A program made the position numbers and the translations under genes. From Betaproteobacteria bacterium (GTDB lineage: Bacteria > Desulfobacterota > Desulfovibrionia > Desulfovibrionales > Desulfovibrionaceae), in NCBI GenBank assembly GCA_009778295.1, contig WRKB01000218.1, forward strand, positions 1-5,771: a DNA stretch of 5,771 bases. Reading direction: 5' to 3'. Shown here piece after piece: positions 1-5,771 of the stretch (positions are counted from its first letter, which is position 1; each line of letters starts with the position of its first letter). Under the pieces are notes generated by a model. That model was not told the DNA's origin. It searched no databases and saw only the letters and a list, made by a program, of their open reading frames with translations.

Positions 1-1366
1 CCTTACCCGCAGCCCCTTCCGCCTTTTTTTCCCTTGCCGGAGTGGACTGTTCCGCAGCTTTCGCCTGCCTGCCCCCGGCTTTTTTTGCCGGGGCTTTGGC
101 TGCCTTCGTCTTTTGTTTTACACCGGTTCGCGTCCTGGCTTGAGTACTGCCCGTCAACGATACAAAAGCGGGGTTGGCGGGCGCGTTCTTTTCCAGTGTG
201 AGTTCAAAATCCCCCAGCACATTCATAAAATTGATATAGGCATCGTAGGGGTTCCCGTACGGATTGAAGTGTCTGTGTACATCACCGGCGGCGAACCACT
301 TGGTGCACATATAATAGAAATGATCGGAAGTCTGGAGCTTGCGCCAGACCAGGAGTAAATCTCCACTAGCGCTTGCTTTGACGCGAGATTCCAAACGGTA
401 CAAAGCTTCCAGGGCATCACGCTGCATATCGTTGCCGTTCCAGGCGGTTAGATCGCGTTCCGTGTCCGCCCAGGACATAAATTGCGGCACATCCAGCCTT
501 GCGACAGGCGTGAGTTGCTTGGCCGCCTCGGAAAGCGTTGCAAATTTTATCCCCGGCTGCGCGAGAATACAGGCAGGAAAAGCGCGCATAAAATCGAAAA
601 TTCCGCTGCCTTCCCCATGAAGCTCGCCGAACACCTCATAATTCATGAACAGATTGACCACATCCGATGTCCCGGCGGCGTCATGAATCCATTTGGCATA
701 TTTTTGCGCCGTCAGAGGATGTTCCGACCAATCGGTGTTTGAAAAACGCAAGGCGATGTCATCCGACAAGCTGTAGTTTTTCAGCAAAAGTTTCACCGTG
801 TCGCACGACACGGGCGAATAGGCGAAATTCGGACTGCGCCAGCCAAGAACATGATCCGCGCCTTCCGCCAGGATGGCCGCATATCCCATATTTTCGACGA
901 CGCGGGCCAGCTCGTTGTTATAAATCAGTTCGCTGTTGCGGAACACCTTGGGCTTTTGACCGAACAATTCCTTGATGCGCCGCGCATGCAGGTCTATCTG
1001 CCCCGCAAATTCCTCCGGAGAATATAAAAACGCCAGGGAATGGTGGTACGTTTCGCCCAGGAACTCCACACAACCTGTATCGGAAAGCGCCCGAAAACTA
1101 TCTATAACCTCTGGAGCGTACTGTTCAAACTGTTCCAGGCAGACACCGGAAATGGAAAAACTGATCTTGAATTTTTTCTTATGGCTGCGAATAAGCTGCA
1201 ACAGCAAATCATTCATGGGCAAATAACATTTCTGAGCCACTCTGAGCAGAATATCGCAGTTCATATCCGCATCTTCATAGTGGTGATCCTGCCCTATGTC
1301 GAAAACAGTATAGCGGCGAAGCCGAACCGGCTGGTGCACCTGAAAATAGAGACAGACAGACGACAT
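1..1366 (-). CDS. GH57 alpha-amylase-like protein, acid/base Asp replaced by Asn, with Lys/Ala-rich tail (3' end cut by window)
   Basis: This protein resembles the alpha-amylase-type branch of glycoside hydrolase family 57, cytoplasmic enzymes acting on alpha-1,4-glucans. The start ATG at 1366 follows a good Shine-Dalgarno sequence and lies one base after the upstream stop; 455 codons are open and the frame continues past base 1. Visible family landmarks are the N-terminal HQP motif (residues 11-13, in YFQVHQPVRLRRY), SFSISG (69-74), GETYHHS (104-110), FRNSELIYNN (142-151) with the expected nucleophile E146, the EGADHVLGWRSPN region (168-180) and SWADTERDLTAWNGNDMQ (298-315). The motif normally read as FMDYETFGEHQ is here FMNYEVFGELH (240-250), so N242 replaces the proposed acid/base Asp. 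The catalytic core ends near residue 392. Beyond about residue 405 comes a Lys/Ala/Pro-rich, probably disordered tail. GH57 homologues lacking a catalytic residue are known, so it may be a glucan-binding or altered-activity protein. There is no signal peptide. Family assignment is firm; activity is uncertain. Confidence 0.92.
   Translation of the reverse strand, partial: MSSVCLYFQVHQPVRLRRYTVFDIGQDHHYEDADMNCDILLRVAQKCYLPMNDLLLQLIRSHKKKFKISFSISGVCLEQFEQYAPEVIDSFRALSDTGCVEFLGETYHHSLAFLYSPEEFAGQIDLHARRIKELFGQKPKVFRNSELIYNNELARVVENMGYAAILAEGADHVLGWRSPNFAYSPVSCDTVKLLLKNYSLSDDIALRFSNTDWSEHPLTAQKYAKWIHDAAGTSDVVNLFMNYEVFGELHGEGSGIFDFMRAFPACILAQPGIKFATLSEAAKQLTPVARLDVPQFMSWADTERDLTAWNGNDMQRDALEALYRLESRVKASASGDLLLVWRKLQTSDHFYYMCTKWFAAGDVHRHFNPYGNPYDAYINFMNVLGDFELTLEKNAPANPAFVSLTGSTQARTRTGVKQKTKAAKAPAKKAGGRQAKAAEQSTPAREKKAEGAAGK
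73..93 (-). repeat. Perfect 7-bp inverted repeat with a seven-A loop inside the GH57 tail
   Basis: On the coding strand CCCCGGC, seven A residues, then GCCGGGG could fold into a GC-only stem with an A7 loop. It encodes part of the PAKKAGG stretch (residues 426-432). It is not followed by a T run in the direction of transcription, so it is not a terminator of this gene. It may be a by-product of Pro/Ala/Lys/Gly codons. Confidence 0.5.
796..813. repeat. 8-bp inverted repeat with two-base centre inside the GH57 gene
   Basis: CCGTGTCG and CGACACGG flank a two-base centre, forming an operator-like palindrome within codons for PVSCDTV (residues 185-191). It is in the middle of a well-conserved coding region and may be accidental. 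Confidence 0.35.
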
Positions 1367-1367
1367 C

Positions 1368-2696
1368 TTACGCTCCTCTCCGCGCACGCAATTCGCGGTA
1401 TAGCGTGTTCAGAAGCTCGGCAGCATTGCTCCAGCGTATATTACGCATTTCTTCCCGGCAATTTTTCACCATCACCTCTGCTAGACGAGGATAGGAAAGT
1501 ACGGCGCAGATCTTGTTGGCCATTTCGCGCGTATCCCAAAAATCCACTTTCAAGGCATGCTGGAGCACTTCCGACACCCCCGACTGTTTAGAAAGCAAAA
1601 CCGGCACGTCGTACAGCATGGCTTCCAGAGGAGTTATCCCGAACGGCTCTGAAACGCTCGGCATCACGTATAGATCGCTGATGGCAAAAATCCGATCCAC
1701 ATCCTTGCCGCGTAAAAAGCCTGTAAAGTGAAAACGGTTGCCGATACGCAACTGCCCCGCCCGGCGGATGATCCTCGGCAGCATATCGCCGCTGCCGGCC
1801 ATAAAAAAACGTACATGCGGCATGATATCCAAAACAAGCTTCGCCGCTTCAATAAAATAGTCGGGACCTTTCTGAAACGTGACCCGTCCGAGAAACAACA
1901 CCCTTTTTTCATGGCGCTGTTCCGGGGTCACGGCATATTTGGCCTGCACATCGGAGCGGGCGACCGCATTATGCACAACGCGCATCTTTTCCGCAGGAAT
2001 GCCATACTTGGTCTGCACGATATTGTTGGTAAAATGGCTCACCGCCACGACAAGATCGGCATATTCCATGCCCATGCGCTCGATACGCGCCACTTCATGG
2101 TTGACGCCGCGCCCGCTGCGATCGAATTCAGTAGCATGGATATGCGTCACAAGCGGTTTGCCCGTTATCCTCTTGATCAGCATAGCGGCAGGATAGGTCA
2201 TCCAATCGTGCGCATGGATGACGTCAAAATCCTCTTGCAGCGCGATCGCGGCCGCAGCCTGACTGTAGCGAAACACTTCGCTCATCAGATCCGGTCCGTA
2301 GCCGCCGCGCAGATCAATCACGCCTTCCCAATGTCGGCGGGAAGCTTCGCTTTCTCCCGCCAGCCCTGCCTGCTGCCGCCACCTGAGGTATTCCTCGTAG
2401 CTTTCCGGCGTGGTGTAGGGGATAAGCAAAGCATCGACAGGCCGCACGGTCAGCTTGTCTTCCCAAAGTTCGTGTACGCGCGTGCCGAGCGACATGACCT
2501 CGTGCCGCACGCGCGTGCCGGAAGCGGAACGCAGCGTGACGTGCCCGCCCGTATCGGAGCTTTCCACCAGACGCGGCAAGACGAAAATTATTTCTGTTCC
2601 TGTCCTGGCGAGCGCCTGTGTCATGCCGAAACACGCCGTGCCCAGACCGCCGCTTATGTGTGGAGGAAATTCCCAACCGAGCATGAGGACGCGCAT
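1368..2696 (-). CDS. Glycogen-synthase-like glycosyltransferase (GT-B fold, GT4/GT5 type)
   Basis: This is a complete 442-residue retaining GT-B glycosyltransferase, probably extending an alpha-1,4-glucan from a sugar nucleotide in the cytoplasm. The N-terminal domain opens with MRVLMLGWEFPPHISGGLG, where the glycine loop (16-19) matches the starch/glycogen synthase N-domain. HAHDW (161-165) is the typical second N-domain motif. The C-terminal Rossmann domain starts near LFLGRVTFQKG (267-277) and carries the EX7E motif EPFGITPLE (E350 and E358), which binds the donor in retaining GT-B enzymes. Length is normal for the family. I chose ATG 2696 because AAGGAG lies nine bases upstream and the ATG overlaps the debranching enzyme stop as TAATG. 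An ATG at 2735 would add 13 residues ahead of the beta-strand and overlap the upstream gene by 40 bases. The Lys of the classical KxGGL motif is absent, so ADP-glucose use is not assured. Position between a debranching enzyme and a GH57 protein supports a glycogen role. A GT4 enzyme for another glucoside is the alternative. Confidence 0.9.
   Translation of the reverse strand: MRVLMLGWEFPPHISGGLGTACFGMTQALARTGTEIIFVLPRLVESSDTGGHVTLRSASGTRVRHEVMSLGTRVHELWEDKLTVRPVDALLIPYTTPESYEEYLRWRQQAGLAGESEASRRHWEGVIDLRGGYGPDLMSEVFRYSQAAAAIALQEDFDVIHAHDWMTYPAAMLIKRITGKPLVTHIHATEFDRSGRGVNHEVARIERMGMEYADLVVAVSHFTNNIVQTKYGIPAEKMRVVHNAVARSDVQAKYAVTPEQRHEKRVLFLGRVTFQKGPDYFIEAAKLVLDIMPHVRFFMAGSGDMLPRIIRRAGQLRIGNRFHFTGFLRGKDVDRIFAISDLYVMPSVSEPFGITPLEAMLYDVPVLLSKQSGVSEVLQHALKVDFWDTREMANKICAVLSYPRLAEVMVKNCREEMRNIRWSNAAELLNTLYRELRARRGA
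1373..1380 (-). promoter_or_regulatory. Ribosome binding site of the GH57 gene
   Basis: GAGAGGAG on the minus strand ends six bases before ATG 1366. It lies inside the last codons of the glycosyltransferase, whose TAA is one base from the ATG. It fixes the GH57 start and suggests translational coupling. Confidence 0.8.
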
Positions 2697-4714
2697 TATG
2701 TCATACTCCTTGTCCCGGACAATGTATTTTCCCATTTGTCATACGTTTTGGGAGCGGCCCGCCGCGACAGTCGCAAAAGACGCAAACACTCGGCCACGCT
2801 CCAGGCTTGGGCGATACAACCATTCGGCGAATGGGGAGGAGAACCGTCAAATATTTCAGAAATGGTGCCCAAACCCGCCTCGCGCAGATGCTGGGTAAAG
2901 AGGGGGGTCACCTTGGCAAGCAACCCGCCTACCGCAGCAGGGATGTCCCAGGCCACGCGCAGAAGCGCTTCGGTATAATGCCCAAGAAGCCAGGGCCAGA
3001 CTGTACCCTGATGATAGGCCGCGTCGCGCTTTTCCGAAGGCCCTTCATAGCTGCCTTCATAGCCTGCGTCATTCGGGGAAAGCGTCCGTAGGCCGAAAGG
3101 CGTCAGCAGGTGGTTGCGCACACACTCCACCACAAAAGGCTGTAATTCTTCTTCCAGCACGGGATAGGGCAGAGATACCGCAAAAATCTGGTTGGGGCGG
3201 ATAGAACCATCGGTCTGCCCGTCGCGCCAGACATCTGCCAGATACCCGCCGCGGCGGTTAATCCAGAAACGGCGGCGAAAGTCTTCGCGTATTTTCCTGA
3301 GCAAGGCCGGGCAGCAAAAATCCGGTTCCTTAAAGAGCTGCCCGAGATAATCGCCGAAGGCCAGAGCGTTGTACCACAGGGCGTTGATCTCCACAGGACA
3401 CCCGTAACGCGGAGTAACCGGCCTGCCGTTCACCTGAGCATCCATCCAGGTCAGTTGCGTATTCGCATTGCCTACATGGAGCAAGCACGCATCATCCGTA
3501 TAGATATCCCTGTGCCTGCCTTGCCGGTATGCGACGAGTATTTCCTTGATCTTCGGCCAGAACTCCTCCCGTAGCACGGGCAGATGTTGCGGCGCATGAG
3601 CCAGCATTTTCTGCACCGCCCAGACATACCACAGGGAAGCGTCGGCGGAATTCCATGCATGATTGCCGTCGCCCGAATAATAATTGGGCACGAGGCCATC
3701 CTGCATCGTACGGCTTATGTTCTGCAGGACACGTACACCCTTGCTCATCCTGCCCGCGCAAAACGTCAGACCCGGCAAGCTGATCAGCGCATCGCGCCCC
3801 CAACAATCAAACCAATGGTAGCCAGCCAGGACATTCCAGCTTCCTTGCGGATCGCTGATGAGAAAACGGGACGCTTCCCGCACGAGGTGCGCGTCCAGAT
3901 CCGTCCCCGAGGCGACAAGCGTCCGTCGCCTGCCGGTCTCCGCTTCCCACAGCTCATGCAGATCCCCCTGTACTTCTTCCGTACCAACGGCCCAGATGCT
4001 GGACTGACCGTGGGCAATGGGATCTTCGAACATCCCCGGCCTGAAAAGGTCTTCCGAATGCGGGAAACCGCGCTCCTCTTCGACGAGGTACTCAACATTG
4101 TAGTACCAGTCAGGTGCCGGATGAAAACGGCTTTCCCTCTCCCCCTGCATGAACAAGGGCGGCAGGTCGGGATACGGCCGGATCATCACCCCGTTACGGG
4201 CAGGGAAGACCTGGGTATCGACATGCAGGTTGGCATGGGTCGTGCCGTGAAAATTGCGGAAGGCCAGAAGCGGCCTGACCCGTAACGTAAGAGGCGGATG
4301 CACGCCTTCCACCCTGACGGTTGTGCGTATGAGCAAGACCTGCCGTTTGCGCAACAGGACGATCTCGCGGGTAAGGAACAAGTCCGCCAGACGATAATGA
4401 AATTTTGGCCAATCCCCCATTTCCGCGCGGTCGAGATATTCGTGCCCATGCGGATAGAAGACGCCGGGATGTTTTCTGGAGGAAAAATAGAACTCCTTGC
4501 CCCCGCCCTGAACCGACATTTCAATGGTACTGAGAAGGACAAAACGTCCCGGCCTGCCGGGAACATTCACCACCAGCAACCCATGGTACTTGCGCGTATT
4601 GCAGCCAAGAATCGTGCTGGAAGAATAGTCGCCGCAACCGTTAGTCAGCAGCCATTCCTTGCGCAGCGCTTTGCGTATATTCTGACACTCGGCTTTGTCG
4701 AATACGAAACTCAT
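2696..4714 (-). CDS. Glycogen debranching enzyme (amylo-alpha-1,6-glucosidase type, GDE family)
   Basis: This complete 672-residue protein belongs to the bacterial/archaeal amylo-alpha-1,6-glucosidase family, which removes alpha-1,6 branch points from glycogen in the cytoplasm. The N-terminal bacterial GDE domain is marked by EWLLTNGCGDYSSSTILG (20-37) followed by NTRKYHGLLV (39-48). The C-terminal (alpha/alpha)6-barrel domain begins around residue 280 and shows WFDCWGRDALISLPGL (301-316), LTWMDAQVNGRPVTPRYG (421-438), PVEINALWYNAL (440-451), SPNDAGYEGSYEGPSEKRD (546-564), YHQGTVWPWLLG (567-578) and GTISEIFDG (616-624). By analogy with eukaryotic GDE C-domains, D425 and E620 are the likely acid and base; that is inference. 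I chose ATG 4714 because GAGG lies eight bases upstream and MSFVFDKAEC begins the family-like sequence. The in-frame ATG at 4843 would add 43 unfamiliar residues and overlap the OmpA gene. The stop overlaps the next start (TAATG). No signal peptide and no disruption are seen. Confidence 0.94.
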   Translation of the reverse strand: MSFVFDKAECQNIRKALRKEWLLTNGCGDYSSSTILGCNTRKYHGLLVVNVPGRPGRFVLLSTIEMSVQGGGKEFYFSSRKHPGVFYPHGHEYLDRAEMGDWPKFHYRLADLFLTREIVLLRKRQVLLIRTTVRVEGVHPPLTLRVRPLLAFRNFHGTTHANLHVDTQVFPARNGVMIRPYPDLPPLFMQGERESRFHPAPDWYYNVEYLVEEERGFPHSEDLFRPGMFEDPIAHGQSSIWAVGTEEVQGDLHELWEAETGRRRTLVASGTDLDAHLVREASRFLISDPQGSWNVLAGYHWFDCWGRDALISLPGLTFCAGRMSKGVRVLQNISRTMQDGLVPNYYSGDGNHAWNSADASLWYVWAVQKMLAHAPQHLPVLREEFWPKIKEILVAYRQGRHRDIYTDDACLLHVGNANTQLTWMDAQVNGRPVTPRYGCPVEINALWYNALAFGDYLGQLFKEPDFCCPALLRKIREDFRRRFWINRRGGYLADVWRDGQTDGSIRPNQIFAVSLPYPVLEEELQPFVVECVRNHLLTPFGLRTLSPNDAGYEGSYEGPSEKRDAAYHQGTVWPWLLGHYTEALLRVAWDIPAAVGGLLAKVTPLFTQHLREAGLGTISEIFDGSPPHSPNGCIAQAWSVAECLRLLRLSRRAAPKTYDKWENTLSGTRSMT
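2706..2711 (-). promoter_or_regulatory. Ribosome binding site of the glycosyltransferase gene
   Basis: AAGGAG on the minus strand is followed by nine bases and ATG 2696. It lies within the last codons of the debranching enzyme gene. It decides between ATG 2696 and the upstream in-frame ATG at 2735, in favour of 2696. Confidence 0.8.
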
Positions 4715-4808
4715 AGACACAACCTCATGAAACAAGGACAAGAACGCATCACCCCGCCTTACTGCATAACGGGAGCTTTGTCGAGCGCGGACAGCGCATT
4801 GCGGACGT
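4715..4808 (-). other. 94-base gap between the OmpA-type gene and the debranching enzyme gene
   Basis: This is the only gap longer than one base between genes here. I see no hairpin followed by a T run on the minus strand, so no intrinsic terminator. A TCGACA box near the OmpA-proximal side could be a -35 element, but no good -10 follows at 16-18 bases (TAAGGC at best). The gap could hold a non-sigma70 promoter or simply be read through from the OmpA gene. Confidence 0.5.
4723..4726 (-). promoter_or_regulatory. Ribosome binding site of the debranching enzyme gene
   Basis: GAGG on the minus strand is followed by eight bases and ATG 4714. It is shorter than the other two sites, but well placed, and it supports the start used here over the ATG at 4843. 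Confidence 0.6.
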
Positions 4809-5771
4809 TCATCGCGCTCCGTTCTCCGGGGATTTGCCTCCAATAAGCTCCAGACTGGCCCTGGGCATCTGGGCCAAATGCACTTTCAACTCAATACGCC
4901 TGCTGGCCTGATCGCCTTCTCTCGAATTTTTGGACGGATCCGCGTATTGCGCTCCCATGCCGTAGGTCGTCAGCGGAATACTCGACCCGCGCGCATACAG
5001 CATGGCGGCCAAGGTTTTTGCCCGTTCCTGGCTCAATTCATAATTGCGTTTTTCCTGCCCCAGACTATCCGCATGCCCGTATACGGTCACGCTGACGCTG
5101 ACGCCCATGTCTTTGCCCAAGGTCTCCAGTGCGACCAAATTTTCAACAACCGCCAAAAGCTTCGGCTGATCGGCGGGAACAGGAATATCCTTGCCCAACG
5201 GGAAATACACCGAAACGGACTCGATCGCCCGGACAAGCTCATCCATCCGGTGCGCGCGCGGATCCTCCAAGTGTTGCGTGTCGAGCTGTTTTATACCCGG
5301 CAGCGAAAGCAGTTCCTGGCGGCTTCGTAGTATCCAGTCCATAGGCGCCGTGCCCGAGAGACGCAAGGTGCCGTTGCTGGCGTCAAACTCCATGTGCACG
5401 GTCTGCGGAGGATGGATGGCGTTCTCCACCCGCTTGGTAACAATAGTCGCCGCATATGACACAAAGGGCACCCTGCGGATGTGGAAACTTGCAGGTTCCA
5501 CCCCCTGCTCCTGCAACACGTTCTCGATGGGCTTGGCAAGCTCGTCCTGCATGCAGGAGATCGTCCAGGGCGTGGACTCCGCCCTTTGAACATCATACAC
5601 CACTATGCCCGGTTCGCTGTTGAGCGCGGCGATGCCCCGTTCCAGCTCTCTATGGATATGCGCCGCGACCAGCGCACGCTGATGCTCCGCATAGTACCAG
5701 CCGCCGATACCGCCCGCCACCGCCAGGACAGCCAACACCGGCAGCGCCTTTATCCATACCGGCAGTGGCCT
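4809..5771 (-). CDS. Membrane-anchored OmpA-domain protein with BON-like region (5' end cut by window)
   Basis: This frame is open from the right edge (5771) to TGA at 4811-4809, giving 320 visible residues and no natural start; the GTG at 5738 lies inside a hydrophobic helix and is not convincing. Window residues 8-28 (KALPVLAVLAVAGGIGGWYY) form one membrane segment. Next comes a region around residues 50-165 with two PGI/V-type segments and VHMEFDASNGTLRLSGTAP (125-143), resembling a BON-like fold. The C-terminal OmpA/MotB-like domain starts at SVYFPLGKD (187-195) and contains VYGHADSLG (230-238) with ELSQERAKTL (245-254). D235 and R250 have the 15-residue spacing of the Asp/Arg pair that contacts diaminopimelate in peptidoglycan-binding OmpA domains. 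The inferred topology is an inner-membrane anchor with a periplasmic, cell-wall-binding C-terminus. I recall similar proteins with a long cytoplasmic N-terminal part encoded beside small Rab-like GTPases; that part would lie outside this window. A direct link to glycogen metabolism is not evident. Confidence 0.85.
   Translation of the reverse strand, partial: RPLPVWIKALPVLAVLAVAGGIGGWYYAEHQRALVAAHIHRELERGIAALNSEPGIVVYDVQRAESTPWTISCMQDELAKPIENVLQEQGVEPASFHIRRVPFVSYAATIVTKRVENAIHPPQTVHMEFDASNGTLRLSGTAPMDWILRSRQELLSLPGIKQLDTQHLEDPRAHRMDELVRAIESVSVYFPLGKDIPVPADQPKLLAVVENLVALETLGKDMGVSVSVTVYGHADSLGQEKRNYELSQERAKTLAAMLYARGSSIPLTTYGMGAQYADPSKNSREGDQASRRIELKVHLAQMPRASLELIGGKSPENGAR

Noticed and set aside
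73..93. GC stem with a T/A run as an intrinsic terminator
   Set aside because: The A/T run is in the loop, not after the stem, and the reading frame continues through it on the coding strand.
1040..1591. A 183-codon plus-strand open frame spanning the glycosyltransferase/GH57 junction
   Set aside because: It is antisense to two coupled genes, has no recognisable motif and no convincing ribosome binding context.
2697..2735. Glycosyltransferase start at ATG 2735
   Set aside because: It would place 13 residues before the first beta-strand and overlap the upstream gene by 40 bases; ATG 2696 has a strong Shine-Dalgarno sequence and the TAATG junction.
1728..2978. A 416-codon open frame on the plus strand, opposite the glycosyltransferase and the end of the debranching gene
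   Set aside because: Its translation is His/Arg/Ala-rich with no recognisable motif. It lies opposite two clearly conserved genes and crosses their junction, as expected for an antisense shadow frame in GC-rich DNA.
3584..4285. A 233-codon plus-strand open frame opposite the debranching enzyme
   Set aside because: It shows no family motif and is fully antisense to a well-conserved gene, so it is a shadow frame.
4715..4808. Sigma70 promoter for the glycogen genes (TCGACA as -35)
   Set aside because: No acceptable -10 box is found at 16-18 bases, so the call is not supported.
4715..4843. N-terminal extension of the debranching enzyme to ATG 4843
   Set aside because: The 43 extra residues are Arg-rich and unlike the family, the extension overlaps the OmpA gene, and a better-placed ribosome site precedes ATG 4714.
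5545..5558. 14-bp perfect palindrome TCCTGCATGCAGGA in the OmpA gene
   Set aside because: One palindrome of this size is close to chance expectation for nearly 6 kb, and it lies in ordinary coding sequence.
5736..5738. GTG at 5738 as the OmpA-protein start
   Set aside because: It falls inside the hydrophobic helix, and the frame remains open with membrane-flanking residues (RPLPVWIKALP) up to the window edge, so the gene begins outside.

Overview
All credible genes in this window lie on the minus strand, so they are read from right to left. The order of transcription is: (1) the C-terminal part of a membrane-anchored OmpA-domain protein (5771 to 4809, its start lying off the right edge); (2) a complete amylo-alpha-1,6-glucosidase-type glycogen debranching enzyme (4714 to 2696); (3) a complete GT-B glycosyltransferase of the glycogen-synthase-like GT4/GT5 type (2696 to 1368); and (4) a GH57 alpha-amylase-like protein (from 1366, running off the left edge at base 1 with its frame still open). 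No RNA gene, mobile element, CRISPR array or convincing intrinsic terminator is visible.

The last three genes look like one translationally coupled unit for storage alpha-glucan (glycogen) metabolism. The debranching enzyme stop and the glycosyltransferase start share a base (TAATG). The glycosyltransferase stop and the GH57 start are one base apart (TAA-G-ATG). Each start has a Shine-Dalgarno sequence. The OmpA-type gene is separated from them by a 94-base gap with no clear terminator and no clear promoter, so it may be co-transcribed or merely adjacent.

The organism is most likely a Gram-negative bacterium of moderately high GC content. The OmpA-type peptidoglycan-binding domain indicates a Gram-negative envelope. 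The protein style and the debranching enzyme / glycosyltransferase / GH57 combination are reminiscent of Desulfovibrio-like Desulfobacterota. That assignment is recollection-based and only moderately certain.

The points most worth checking are: the GH57 protein keeps the expected nucleophile Glu (E146) but has Asn (N242) where active alpha-amylase-type GH57 enzymes carry the acid/base Asp; it also has a Lys/Ala-rich tail containing two in-frame A7 runs that match ribosomal slippery heptamers; the glycosyltransferase lacks the Lys of the KxGGL donor-binding motif of classical bacterial glycogen synthases; and the OmpA protein has a membrane-helix / BON-like / OmpA layout like proteins I recall being encoded beside small Rab-like GTPases. 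I see no evidence of a wholly new defence or mobile system here.
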